64,000 nucleotides of DNA from Linanthus parryae (lineage: Eukaryota; Streptophyta; Magnoliopsida; Ericales; Polemoniaceae). The notes under the pieces are model-generated. The model ran no database searches, was not told the origin of the DNA, and saw only the letters and a list, made by a program, of their open reading frames with translations. Positions 53,245 through 64,000 of this stretch are shown one piece after another. Location of the stretch: contig JALGPY010000001.1 of the NCBI GenBank assembly GCA_023055425.1, positions 72,100,994 to 72,164,993 on the forward strand, given 5' to 3'. The position numbers and the translations under genes were made by a program. Positions within the stretch are counted from its first letter, which is position 1. Each line of letters begins with the position of its first letter.

Positions 53245-54035
53245 TTATGACACATCTGGTCTAGTACATAACATGGCGTACATGATAGATACTATGGCCG
53301 AGGCATAGGGAATTCTACTCATGCGTTCCTTCTCAATCTCATTGGAAGGACAACCACTATTCGAAAGAGCAATTCCATGTGACATGGGCAAGAATCCTTT
53401 CTTGGAATCTTGCATGTTGAACTGTTTCAACACCTTGTCAATATATGCACTCTGACTTAGGCCAAGCAGTCTCTTAGATCTATCTCTATAGATCTTTATA
53501 CCGAGTATATAGGCTGCTTCCCCTAAGTCCTTCATTGAGAAACACCTTCCTAGCCAATCTTTAACAGGTTGCAGCATGGGAACGTCGTTTCCAGTGAGTA
53601 GTATGTCATCCACATACAAGACCAGAAAAGATATAGAGCTCCCACTAACCTTCTTGTAGACACAAGGCTCATCTTAGTTTCTGACGAAGCCAAACTCTTT
53701 GAATACTTCATCAAAACGTCGATTCCAACTCCTATAAGCTTGCTTCAATCCATAATGGATCGTTGCAGCTTACAGACTTTGTTGGCTTGCTTTTGATCTT
53801 GAAAACCCTCCGGTTGTATCATATACACGTCCTCGAGGAGATTCCCATAAAGGAATGCTTTTTTGACATCCATCTGCCAAATCTCATAGTCGTAGTATGC
53901 TGCAATTTCTAGTAGTATTCGGATGGATTTGGTCATTGCGACTGGTGAAAAGGTTTCATCATAGTCAATACCATGAATCTGTTTGAATCCTTTAGCCACC
54001 AATCGGCCCTTATAGGTAATCACATTACCATCCAT
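53245..54035 (-). pseudogene. copia reverse transcriptase (element A)
   Basis: The frame 54035-53745 has YKGRLVAKGFKQIHGIDYDE, TFSPVAMTKSIRILL and MDVKKAFLYGNL. The frame 53619-53245 has MYVDDILLTGND (active site) and MKDLGEAAYILGIKIYRDR. About 125 bp with stops lies between the two. Confidence 0.9.
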
Positions 54036-54265
54036 GTCGATCTTCTTCTTGAAGACCCACTTTCACCCTATAGGCCGCGCCCCTTCGGGTGGTTCCACCA
54101 AAGCCATACTTTATTGGTATACATGGATTCCATCTCGGATCACATGGATTCTAGCCACTTCTGAGAGTCTGGCCCTTTCATGGCCTCTTCATAGGTAGTA
54201 GGCTCATCATCTATGAGCATTGTTTCACCGGAATCAGTCACGAGAAGTCCACACCTCTTGGGTTC

Positions 54266-55103
54266 CTAGCGCACTCTACTAGATCTACGAATCTCTTGTG
54301 TTACCTGAACAGGTTGTTCCACAACCCCTTGTGGTTCCTGTTCATATTCCATATTCGGTTCAGTGATTTGTGGTTCTTGAATCTCTTCAAGTTCTACAGT
54401 CCTCCCACTTGCTTCTTTAGAGACAAACTCTCTTTCTAGAAACACGCCAGACCAAGAAACAAACACTTTGTTCTCAGTTGGATTGTAGAAGTAGTAACCC
54501 TTAGTTTCCTTAGGGTACCCCACAAATTTACTCTTATCCGACATTGACCCTAGTTTGTCTGATTGTAAACGTTTTACATTGACATCGCAGCCCCAAATCT
54601 TCATGAACGACAATGTGGGACGCCTCCCACTCCACATCTCATGTGGTGTCTTCATGACTGATTTAGATGAAACACGGTTAATCATGAAAGCTGCACTTAA
54701 AAGAGCGTAGCCCCCAAAATGATAGTGGAAGATCAATTTTACACATCATAGATCGAACCATATTCAACAGGGTTCGATTCCTCCTCTCGGACACACCATT
54801 CCATTGTGGCGTTCCGGGTGGAGTGAGTTGGGACACGATCCCACACTCTCTAAGATAGTCTTCAAACTCTTGGCTCAAGTATTCTCCTCCACGATCCGAT
54901 CAATGAGCCTTGATACTTTTGCCAAGTTTCTTTTCTACTTCACTCTTGAATTCTTTGAACCTTTCAAAGGATTCGGATTTGGCCCTCATTAGGTACACAA
55001 ATCCATATCTACTGTAATCGTCAGTAAATGTAATGAAGTAGACGTAACCACCCCTTGCTGGCATGGCAAATGGCCCACCCACATCAGTATGTATGAGCGT
55101 CAA
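54266..55103 (-). pseudogene. copia integrase (element A), truncated
   Basis: Frames 55103-54900, 54878-54678 and 54736-54266 carry the first catalytic Asp (LIHTDVGGP), the Glu (NGVSERRNR) and the C-terminal region (MWSGRRPTLSFM, YFYNPTENKVFV). They lie in different frames, so at least two shifts occurred. The 5' end is cut by the SIRE-like LTR at 55122. Confidence 0.88.
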
Positions 55104-55121
55104 TTGCTCACTAGTCCTTTC

Positions 55122-56637
55122 TGAAAGTGTGTAATGTAGACTAAATACAGGACCTAAATACTCTAGAAGTGGGGGGGGGGGGGGGTTGAATAGAGTATGG
55201 AAACTTTTTGAAAAACTTAAAGTCTAACAGGATAGCTTTGTGTGAAACTTGAAATCTCAAGGCCTTGAGATTTTGTAAACTGTCTGAAACTCACTAAGGA
55301 AAAAATGTAAGCTTCAAGGCCTTGAGCTGTGAACAATACTAAACAGCTTTTAAACCCTATTTTGATTTGAGTTATGTGCAGCAGATAATAATCAAACAGA
55401 AAGGTAAAGAACACAAATCAATTTACAGAGTTCAGTCCCAATGGACCTAATCTCTGCCTGAGGGATCTAATCCCACCAGGATTGGGCAAACACTTCTTAT
55501 TACTCACACAGAAACAGCCCTAGATCTTCAAGCCTAAGTGATTTCCCTTACACCTATACAGCTTGTGGTTCCAAACCTATCTAGTTCCAGCTACTAACTG
55601 TTTAGCTAACAAGAACCTCTTGTTGTTCACTTGAACAACCAACCACTAGGTTAAGTGAGGTTTAAGATAATATAGAGATACACAGATGAAGTACAAATGA
55701 AGAACACATTATAAAGATGAACTGTTGAAGTCTGGAAGTATTCTTCAGGATTGACTGGATTGATTTGATCTTCTGAAGTCTGGAATGAAGCTTGAATGAT
55801 TGTGTGTTTGAATGGATGATATCCCACGAATTTGTCACACCTCTCAAAGTATTCTGCAAGCCTCTCCTCTCTTCAAAATTCAAACTAGTATCTTTTATCC
55901 ACAGCTGCAGCTGACTGAGAGATTTTAGGATCTGAATTCCTACAAATCCTCCTTTTGTTTTCAACTTAAATTCAAACAGCTTTCAGGTGGATATCCATTG
56001 GAGTTTATTGAGATTTCTCCTGCACGTTTAACAAACCTGCAACAGCAAAGAATCACTGCAACAACAAAATCCAAACAACTAACAGTACTGAGACTGTTTG
56101 GTTATACAGTTTCTGGTAAACTGTTTAATAAACTCAGAACATCAATCTGCATATACTCTAAAACAATTAAGTCATGGAAAACAAGTTTAAGACACTTAGA
56201 AGTGAGTAAATAATCACAATACTAAGAGTCATAACCTGCAAGAAAGAATCAATCAAGTTTTGTAAAAACTGTCAGTAGCTCAAGGCATATCTCAAGGCCT
56301 TGGAGCTCTGAACCTGTTTCACAGTATTTCAAAAATAAGCCCAGATAGCTTTGATTCTTCCTGTTCTGATCATCTGCAATTGTGTTAGATGTATAAATAG
56401 TACAATCCACAAATATATACCATAAACCTCTGATTTGAATAATCAGATATCCAATTCTGCAACACAAAGATGTTAGAACACATAGCAAAATAAGTAATCT
56501 CAAGCCTTTGAAAGTTACTGCCAATCTCAAGGCCTTGAGATGACTAACAACCCTTTGCTGCTCATGTCTTAGCCTTTTGTCTTTCATCACTCAAAACAAT
56601 TACCAATCAAAGCACATTCAGGGATCTTGACTCAACA
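55122..56637 (-). repeat. 3' LTR of the second SIRE-like family
   Basis: Minus strand begins TGTTGAGTCAAG at 56637. It contains two perfect TCTCAAGGCCTTGAGA palindromes (55255, 56525) and near copies, and a G15 tract near 55171. Confidence 0.85.
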
Positions 56638-56652
56638 ATCTCCCCCTTGATG
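56638..56652 (-). promoter_or_regulatory. polypurine tract of the second SIRE-like family
   Basis: Minus strand reads ATCAAGGGGGAGAT before the LTR. A second purine run (AAAAAGGGGGAGAAT) is at 56875-56890. Confidence 0.75.
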
Positions 56653-57184
56653 AAAGACAAAACCTATAGTATTGCATAGATCTTCCTGCCACTCATAAAA
56701 AAAAATTAAATAACCACAATCTGCAGATAAAATGTATACTGAACCCAAACAGATAACAAAATACCACAGAATTATCACAGAAGAAATAAAAATTAACCAA
56801 AATAACTAAACCAAAATAACTAAAGGCCAACTTTTATTATTCACTGAATACTGCAAACAAAACACATAATACATTCTCCCCCTTTTTGACTTTCATCAAA
56901 TAAGGTTGAAGAAATGTAGGATCATTACTCAGAGTTTAAAAATAAACTTAAACAAAAACTAGCTAAAAAGTCAAGGCCTTGAGACTGAAAAGATAGTAGA
57001 GAATGAGAAAGATGGTCAAGGCATTGGCAATCTCTGATCTTCACTTCTTCTTTGATGTCTGGCCTTTCTCTGAGCCATCCCCAATTTCTTCCTCACTTGC
57101 AGCTTCTTCTGCAGACTAGTTACCTTCTTCAGCTTCAACTTCAGTGACCACTTCTTGGATTATGTCATCTACTTTCTTCTTAGC

Positions 57185-57433
57185 CTATGCTGAATCTACC
57201 TCTATAGCTTCATCAACACCTGTATCTTCATCAGCATCTTCCTCATCATTTTGCTCAAACAAGTCTTTTGAATCTAGCACCACTGGAATTGGCTTCTTCT
57301 TCTTCTTCTTCAGAAATTCTCCTAGCTTCTCATCTGAATCCACACTAGTGTCATGACTAGTAGCAGAAGGTATCTTCTCCAGATTCAAGCCCTTGATGAC
57401 AACATCTAACTTCCCATTCATAGTATTCATCAA
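57185..57433 (-). pseudogene. 3' ORF of the second SIRE-like family
   Basis: 82 residues: a helical start (NGKLDVVIKGLNLEKIP), a Lys run (LKKKKKKPIPVVLD) and an acidic end (NDEEDADEDTGVDEAIEVD). It lies at the same place as the extra ORF of the 36.7-kb element and has a similar composition. The start is cut by the break near 57465. Confidence 0.45.
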
Positions 57434-57465
57434 ACCCTTGAACTGATGAAATTCAGTTGACAGGT

Positions 57466-58620
57466 GTGCACAAGAGATTCCGGCGGGGAGACCTCCGTGT
57501 ACACCGTAAGTAGTGGATCAGAGATAGCACAGGAAGAGTTGGGTTGTGTGTAGGGACAGAGTAAGGCAGTAGTAATGTCTGAGAGAGAGACAGAAGTCTG
57601 GCAGAGCTTCCGCGTATGGCTAGTGTGTCCTCCTTTGTATGGAAAGGTTAACGTCCTATATATAACGGAGAATGTGACCGTTGCAGTGTGGTTAATGCGC
57701 CCATCAATGGCGGCTTAATTAGCTTAACCGCAACGGCACGTTCGTCCGCCTATATAGGGACCGTTACAGCACGTTATGCGCGAATACCGGAACCGTTATG
57801 AGGTTGACCGGGTTTGACCGGATTGACCGGGTTTATGGAGCTCGTGCCATAAATCTCTCAAAAGCAGTTACTAAAGGTCACGCGCGGGCTTGGCTCGCAC
57901 GCGACAGGACTTACTCTAGCCTCCAAACCACTAAGTCCCTACAAGTCCCGTGCGGTGGTATGCGAGGGCTCTGTCTCGCAGCCCCCACATGGATCAGCTC
58001 GGCTGGTGATCCAGTGTGTGTGGAGCACAATATGGTGTGCTGGATGGTTGCCACGTGGCCAAGATCTGTCAGCTCAGAAAGCACTATCTACATTAGCCCC
58101 CTTTCTGCGCGTGAAGACTCATAGCTGTATAGACTTCCATGCGCGGAAACCAACATACACGTTGCCGCCACGCACCAATTCAAACACGAGTAAATTCAGC
58201 CCCCGTGCGTGCCATTATGACCTAAAACCCCTAGAGTCGTGCCGTCTGGCCTTTAGGGTTTTAGGCGTGACGTCAGCTTGTCCTGTGATTGCGCGATTCG
58301 ACGGTGACGGTTGCGATTCGACCAATGAAAGGACGCAACCCTTCATTGTTTTTGGATAAATACTCCGTACTCTCCATTGTTGCAAAGCATCACTTCTTTC
58401 TCTTAAAGTGAATGATACCCGGAAGTCTTCGAGAGCAGATTCAGATAATCAATCACCAGTTCAGCAAATCGTCTTCTTCAACTGTGTGTATCCAAGCAGG
58501 CTTCACGAAAACAAGGTTGGCCTTGTTCAATTTCGATTTAAAATGCTAGTATATGCTTCGAACTGCGTTGGATCTGTAAACCCATGACATCTAATCTGTT
58601 GAAACTTGTGAAGAAGCTTC
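57466..58620. other. GC-richer unassigned sequence, possible LTR fragment
   Basis: Contains TATA-like CCTATATATAACGG (57653) and GCCTATATAGGG (57748), three TTGACCGG sites at 57804-57830, and a frame at 57955 without known domains. The composition resembles an LTR/leader of another element, but no partner was found. Confidence 0.35.
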
Positions 58621-60051
58621 TGTTGGAATAGATGCCCTAGAGGCAATCTAGTTTAGTATGAATTTGTATATGGCTAGAAAATTCATTTATTATTTATTGG
58701 ATATTTAATATAATGAAGTCCTTAGATTTACAATTGTGTTGTTTATCTTAAATATCCCTAGTCAAGTATAATGATTAAATGGGACAATCATCTATAGACT
58801 AGTATGGGGTTGGATTGATATGGAGATATCACGATCCAACACATAGGTGTGCATTATGGAATGTTGCACTGGATTGACCCATCTCCGAGAAGGCTACATA
58901 CATGTTATGTTGAGTCACAAGCGCTTCTCGCGGTACAATGGTATTGTCATCCTTAGACTTGAAGTCACTAGATATTCTAGTTGTGGATCATTGTGATCTT
59001 GGTAGCGTTAAACGCTACACCGTAACTGGGTAGTTATAAAGGCGTGTACTGGATACAATGAGAAGCAAGCTTAGAGATCGTAGTGGACGTAGAGAGGATT
59101 TGCCCCTCCCACATAACGGGAGCAAATATCCTAGGCCACTCGAGGGTTAGTGCTTATAGAATGTCTGGCCAGACTCAAATAAATCAATATAGGATATTGA
59201 TGATTATTTGCACGAATAAGGCTATTCCCATGGATCGAGAAACTATGGATTGGATATACGAGTGTGACTTGTATGTCTCGTGTCCAATCCGGATATGGAG
59301 GAAAAGGGATGAGACAATTACTTGTACAAAGGTTGTCAAGATGACTATTCTATTAGTTGGCTAGAATGGATGTTTTGCTAGAAACCGCTCCATATTAGCA
59401 AATAGTTGCTACCAAATAGATAGAACCTATGGGGTCACACGCTATATAGAGTTGAACTAGATTTGGGAATTAATTAATTGGATTAATTAATTAGAAGGAT
59501 CACTTTGCAAAACCTTGCAAACTTAGTAGGGACTAATTTGCAAGGAAGGGACTAAATTGAATTCAAGTTGGACTAGAATAAGTCCTTTAGGTAGTTAACA
59601 AGGAGTTGTTGGACTATATAAAGGACCCTCCTTCCTTCCTTCCATATAACTTATGCTCATTAGTGAACATAACAAGAGTGGGAGAGAACAAAAGGAGAGA
59701 GAGCAAGCAACAAGGAGGCCGAACCGACACCTTGCCGCCGCCCTCACCCCGTCGGCCAAAAAGGGGCCGAAACCCCCTTTTTGTCTCGTTTTGCGTGATT
59801 CGTTCTTCCTCTTCCTATTCCGGGCTAGCACCAAGGAGTTTGGGAGATCTAGGATCAACTCTAGGCGTGGATCAACTATAGAGAACGTGACATTATTCGC
59901 GTTTGAAGTCATCAAGGAGAACCCAAAGGTGTGTTTATGATTTCTTACCTTTACTATCGTTATGCATCTAGACTTGTGATCCTTGGAGGGTTTTGCATGG
60001 TTTATGTTTGATTATGCTTCCGTTGCGCGATCCATGATTCAAAACCCTACA
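58621..60051 (+). repeat. 5' LTR of copia element B
   Basis: TGTTGGAATAGATGCCC to AAAACCCTACA, 1,431 bp, followed by the primer site. Same family as 51440-52615. Confidence 0.92.
59613..59622 (+). promoter_or_regulatory. TATA box in the element B LTR
   Basis: CTATATAAAG, the likely LTR promoter; transcription would start near 59650. Confidence 0.65.
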
Positions 60052-60052
60052 G

Positions 60053-60065
60053 TGGTATCAGAGCC
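60053..60065 (+). promoter_or_regulatory. primer-binding site, initiator-Met tRNA
   Basis: TGGTATCAGAGCC, one base after the LTR. Confidence 0.92.
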
Positions 60066-61705
60066 ACAGGTCATAGAGCATAAACGTGGTTTATGTGTTA
60101 CGTTCTTGTTGTTTTACACCTTAATTTGATTGTTTATCGCGTAAAACAAAGACAAATCAAGCATGGGATGCAATTTGTCAATAATCACTCATAACAAGAT
60201 CCAATTTTTGCATTGGATACATGAATTGGTGAGTTTGAGAAATTTTAGGATCTTAGATCTAGGGTTTGGGCATCCTTGGGGAAGAAGGAGTTCTCCCAAA
60301 ACAAGGAAACAACCAAACTTGGGCACCAAGCAAGGGAGTTGTTTTGGAAACAACTCCCATAGAAGGGTTCGGCCCCCCCTACGGACCGCCCCCTTGCTTG
60401 CCGCCCAAGCTTGGGAGCCCTAAGGGGCCGGGCGGCCCTAACCCGCGGGCCTAGCTTGCGGGTTTTGGGCCGGGCCGGCCCTAGGGCCTTGTGGTTCACT
60501 TTAATGGGCCCGGGCAATTGGATTGTTGGGCCCATGGACCGTTTTAACCCTAGAAATCCTAAAATCAATTAAAATTGACCAAGCGCGTTAAAATTGGATT
60601 TTAACTGTTTATGTGCAAATCGCATGGTGATTGGATATGGCCTTAGGATGTGGTTTGATGTGGATGTTTAATTTTGTGGTTTGGTTTTACGGCCTGCGAG
60701 CTGATCAATTAATTGTAATAATTAATTAGGGTTTTATGGCCTGCGTGCCATTTTTTTTTCTCAACTTGTGAGATTTATTTTATTTAGTATAGATGTTAGT
60801 TAGTGCTAGATAAAGTAGATTGTTAGCCAAGATTGGAGAAAAGAAGCCCAAAGCCAAAGAAGCCACAAAAGATGGAGCATGGAGCATGGAGCAATCCACA
60901 TGACTATGAAGGATGGACCAAGAGATCAAGACGCATGGAGATGTGTTTGCTTAGGGTTCATAGATAATTCCATTGGCTTGGAATTATCTTAGTCTAGAAA
61001 AGGCCATATCCACATCACGTTTAATTTCTGTTTTGTGGTTGTTTATTTATTGTCTTATTATTTGTGTGGTTGGTGTATGGATGATGCATGCAATTAGGAT
61101 AATAAGATAATTAGACAACCCGAATCTATTATTTGGAGTTGTGCCCAAACTCAAATAGATAGATTAGTTGATATTGATCAACAAAACAATTAAGAAAAAT
61201 TGAATATAAAATCCCTCAAATTTTAAATATTGTTTGAGTTTGGGCATCATTATTTATCAAGCTCGTGCGTGCCAAAGCATGGCGACTTGGTTCATAATGA
61301 TGGAATGTGATGGCACGTAACAATGTGCAATTGTTTAGGTAAGAGGTTGAACACAACTAGGCTATTAATTTGATTAAGAAACCTAGAGGCAATCAATTGG
61401 GATTATCCATATGGATGGATAAATAAGGAGTTATTTGCCCGATTGAACCAAGAGTTGCATAAGGGATGTAATTGGAATTGTTCCTACCTAAAGTAGTCAA
61501 ATTATGGGTGACTTGCCAAAGCAAGCTCATAAGGAGATGAAAAGATGGATCTTGGCCCACTAAAAAATATAAGGATATTTTCCGCATTAATATCTTGAGG
61601 GTTATTAATCCGTAGAAAAATAGTGGGAGCTATATTTAATAAACTAGCCATTATTAAATATAGTCAAAAATTCACAAATACTAAAACTTGCTTGTAGAAT
61701 TCCAA
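60066..61705 (+). other. leader of copia element B
   Basis: Non-coding 1.6 kb between primer site and gag. It includes a GC-rich block (60360-60540) with short overlapping frames on both strands that have no known domain, then AT-rich sequence. Confidence 0.7.
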
Positions 61706-63421
61706 ATGGCAAACAACTCATCGAGTTCACAACATTCCCTACGATCTGTCCTTGAGAAGGACAAGCTCTCTGGAACCAACTTTCTTGATTGGTACAGAAA
61801 CTTGAGAATTATTCTCAAGCAAGAGAAGAAACTGTACGCAATAGAGGAGCATGTTCCAGAAGGTCCAGAGAACCAGACACCTGCTGCCTTAAAGGCGTAT
61901 CAAAAGCGTGTTGATGACGCTAATGATGCGGCCTGCCTTATGCTTTGCACCATGACTTCTGAGCTTCATAAGCAACACGAAAACATGAATGCTGTCGATA
62001 TGATCGAACATCTAAAGCAGCTCTTCCAAGAGCAGGCGAGGGTAGAGAGGTATGAGGTCTCAAAGGCACTGTTCAAATATCATCTGGCAGAAGGGAACCC
62101 GGTGGGACCCCATGTACTCCGAATGATCGGGTACTTGGAGAATCTCGCCCGGCTTGGGTTCCCGGTCGGCCAAGAGTTGGCAACCGATCTCGTGTTGCAA
62201 TCGTTGCCCGAGAGTTATGGACAGTTCATTATGAACTATAACGTGAACGAGATCGTTAAACCACTGCCAGATTTACTCAACATGTTGAGGATGGCTGAAC
62301 AGAGAATCAACAAGGGTAAGGGCAAGGCCATCATGATGGTACAGAAAGGAAAGGGCAAAAGGTTTGCCTCTTCCTCCAAGGGTAAAGGCAAGTCAGTTGC
62401 CAAGTCCAAGGAACCAGCCCTTAAGCCTGTTGGTGGCATTTCCAAGGTCGTGACTAAGGGTAAGTGTCACTACTGCAGTCAGCCTGGACACTGGAGGAGG
62501 AACTGCCCAAAATATCTGGAGGACAAGAGGCTTGGAATAGTGATTCCACCACCACCAGGTATTTTTGTTGTAGATGTCAATTTAACTATCTCTACATCAT
62601 GGGTATTAGATACTGGATGTGGATCTCATATTTGTCGAAATATGCAGGATCTAAAGAGAAGTAAAAGATTGGCTAAAGGGGAGGTAGAACTGCGCGTTGG
62701 GAATGGAGCAAAGGTTGCTGCGTTGGCCATAGGCTTGTGCGAGCTATCTCTGCCTTCAGGATTAGTTTTAGAATTAAATAATTGCTATTTTGTGCCTGCT
62801 ATGAGCAGAAACATTATTTCTATTTCTTGTTTGGACAAGGATGGTTTTATTATTTCAATAAAGAACAATTGTTGTTCCTTTTATTTGAATAATATTCACT
62901 ATTTTAGTGCGCAATTATTTGATGGACTTTATGTCCTTGATCTAAGCAATCCTGTCTACAACAGTAATACCAAGCGGATTAAAATAAATGATTTAAATCC
63001 CGCTTATTTATGGCATTGTTTTTTAGGCCACATAAATGAGAAACGTGTATCTAGACTCCATAAGGATGGATTACTAGACTCATTTGATTTTGAATCATAT
63101 GAGACATGTGAGGCTTGTTTATTAGGAAAAATGACAAAGTCCCCTTTCAATAAGAAAGGTGAGAGGACTAGTGTGCAATTGGCGCTCATACATACCGATG
63201 TGTGTGGGCCAGTTGCCACGCAAGCCAGGGGTGGTTATGTCTACTTCATTACATTTACTGATGATTACAGTAGATATGGATTTGTGTACCTTATGAGGGC
63301 AAAATCCGAATCCTTTGAAGTGTTCAAAGAATTCAAGAATGCAGTAGAGAAGCAACTTGGCCAAAAGTATCAAGGCTCTACGATCGGATCGTGGAGGAGA
63401 ATACTTGAGCCAAGAGTTTGA
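61706..63421 (+). pseudogene. copia gag-pol polyprotein, first part (element B)
   Basis: Start chosen at the ATG at 61706 (MANNSSSSQ). In order: gag domain (LSGTNFLDWYRNLRIIL, HLKQLFQEQARVERYEVSKA); a Lys/Gly-rich linker; zinc knuckle CHYCSQPGHWRRNC; protease active site VLDTGCGSH; pre-integrase motif LWHCFLGHINEKRVSRL with CEACLLG; and the start of integrase with the first Asp (LIHTDVCGP) and YFITFTDDYSRYGFVYLM. The frame leaves the family pattern near 63368 and stops at 63421. The normal continuation lies in another frame from there to the window end. About 570 residues are uninterrupted, much better kept than the other elements here. Confidence 0.9.
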
Positions 63422-64000
63422 CGACTATCTTAGAGAGTGTGGGATCGTGTCCCAACTCACTCCTCCCGGAACGCCACAATGGAATGGCGTGTCCGAGAGG
63501 AGGAATCGAACCCTATTGGATATGGTTCGATCTATGATGTGTCAAACCGACCTTCCATTATTATTTTGGGGCTACGCTCTATTAAGTGCAGCTTTCACCA
63601 TTAACCGTGTTCCATCTAAATCAGTCATGAAGACACCATATGAGATGTGGAGTGGGAGGCGTCCCACACTGTCGTTCATGAGGAATTGGGGCTGCGATGT
63701 CTATGTAAAACGTTTACAATCAGACAAGCTAGGGCCTAAATCGGATAAGTTTAAGTTTGTGGGGTACCCTAAGGAAACTAAGGGATACTACTTCTACAAT
63801 CCAACCGAGAACAAAGTGTTTGTTGCTCGGACCGGCGTGTTTCTAGAAAGAGAATTTGTCCCTAAAGAAGCAAGTAGGAGGAATGTAGAGCTTGAAGAAG
63901 TTCAAGAACCACAAATCACTGAACCGATTATGGAACATGAACAGGAAACACAAGCAGTTGTGGAGCCACCTGTTCAGGTAACACAAGAGCTTCGTAGATC
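63370..64000 (+). pseudogene. copia integrase, continued in a shifted frame (element B)
   Basis: Open to the window end. It has the second catalytic Asp (LRSDRGGEY), the Glu (NGVSERRNR) and the C-terminal region (MKTPYEMWSGRRPTLSF, GYYFYNPTENKVFV). With the first Asp upstream, all three catalytic residues exist but in two frames. Reverse transcriptase would begin beyond 64000. Confidence 0.88.

Larger units (their letters stand above)
51440..55121 (-). mobile_element. Ty1/copia element A, 5'-truncated
   Basis: One LTR (51440-52615), polypurine tract, RNase H, reverse transcriptase and integrase on the minus strand. The integrase is cut at 55121, where the LTR of another element begins. Gag, protease and the 5' LTR are not found. 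The LTR and coding sequence match the plus-strand element B at 58621. Coding parts have stops. Confidence 0.9.
55122..57465 (-). mobile_element. second SIRE-like copia family, 3' end only
   Basis: One LTR (55122-56637), polypurine tract and a 3' ORF, then the sequence changes near 57465. No pol or second LTR is found. The LTR starts with the same TGAAAGTGTG as the 36.7-kb element and has a G tract at a matching place, but most of it is different, so it is a separate family. It sits in the integrase of copia element A. Confidence 0.8.
58621..64000 (+). mobile_element. Ty1/copia element B, cut by the window end
   Basis: 5' LTR, Met-type primer site, a 1.6-kb leader, then gag, protease, pre-integrase and integrase on the plus strand. 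Reverse transcriptase, RNase H and the 3' LTR should follow beyond 64000. It is the least damaged element in the window; one frameshift near 63.37 kb is the only lesion noticed. Confidence 0.93.

Noticed and set aside
59595..59940. Several overlapping frames in the element B LTR
   Set aside because: They are in the R/U5 part of an LTR, on both strands, without domains.
60163..60568. Gly/Pro/Arg-rich frames after the primer site
   Set aside because: GC-rich leader with overlapping frames on both strands; nothing conserved can be recognised.
1..64000. CRISPR array, operon, riboswitch or bacterial gene
   Set aside because: No evenly spaced short repeats with unique spacers, no ribosome-binding sites or compact genes; the DNA is plant nuclear.

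Overview
The window is nuclear DNA of a flowering plant, probably a eudicot. Evidence: a spliced Elongin-C gene with a plant-type protein, LTR retrotransposons of angiosperm lineages (chromovirus, Athila-like, SIRE-like and other Ty1/copia), hAT, Tourist-like and CACTA-type DNA transposon ends, and initiator-Met or Asp tRNA primer sites. There are no bacterial features. Over 80% of the window is transposon-derived. The only convincing host gene is Elongin-C, on the minus strand at about 4.83-5.20 kb, and only two of its exons are visible.

Layout. 0-5.2 kb: low-copy DNA that is probably the long last intron of Elongin-C. It carries a 1-kb terminal-inverted-repeat element (532-1520), a tandem 210-bp duplication, and a pair of 310-bp direct repeats. 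5.5-6.0 kb: a hAT-type element with an 8-bp target duplication. 6.0-11.9 kb: a complete but decayed Ty3/gypsy chromovirus (minus strand, target duplication TTATA) containing a Tourist-like MITE. 11.9-13.0 kb: a LINE RNase H remnant and a possible host exon. 13.0-16.1 kb: a 5' LTR and leader of a truncated LTR element. 16.1-26.2 kb: a very large non-coding LTR element with 3.1-kb LTRs (LARD type). 26.2-29.2 kb: Athila-like LTR, Asp-type primer site and gag, fused to a minus-strand copia integrase fragment. 29.8-36.7 kb: a solitary CACTA-type end, then an accessory zone with tandem RNA-like repeats, long hairpins, a hAT element and a TTGAC-rich tandem repeat. 36.7-45.6 kb: a nearly full-length SIRE-like Ty1/copia element (minus) with an extra ORF. 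45.6-51.4 kb: a second accessory zone repeating the 31-33 kb module. 51.4-55.1 kb: a 5'-truncated copia element (minus). 55.1-57.5 kb: LTR and 3' end of a second SIRE-like family nested in it. 57.5-58.6 kb: unassigned. 58.6-64.0 kb: the 5' LTR and gag-pol of a copia element of the same family as the 51-55 kb one but on the plus strand, cut by the window edge.

The most unusual material lies in the two accessory zones. They hold about seven complete and several partial copies of a ~140-nt unit that reads like a box C/D snoRNA: RUGAUGA-like box, internal TGATATG, CTGA near the 3' end, and a closing GAGGC/GCCTC stem. Nearby are four ~90-nt hairpins whose stems keep pairing although their sequences differ, and fragments of one unrecognised protein gene. 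A second oddity is a palindrome centred on CAAGGCCTTG scattered through the LTRs, spacers and coding region of two SIRE-like families. All motif, structure and homology statements come from reading the sequence by eye; no search, folding or alignment program was run.
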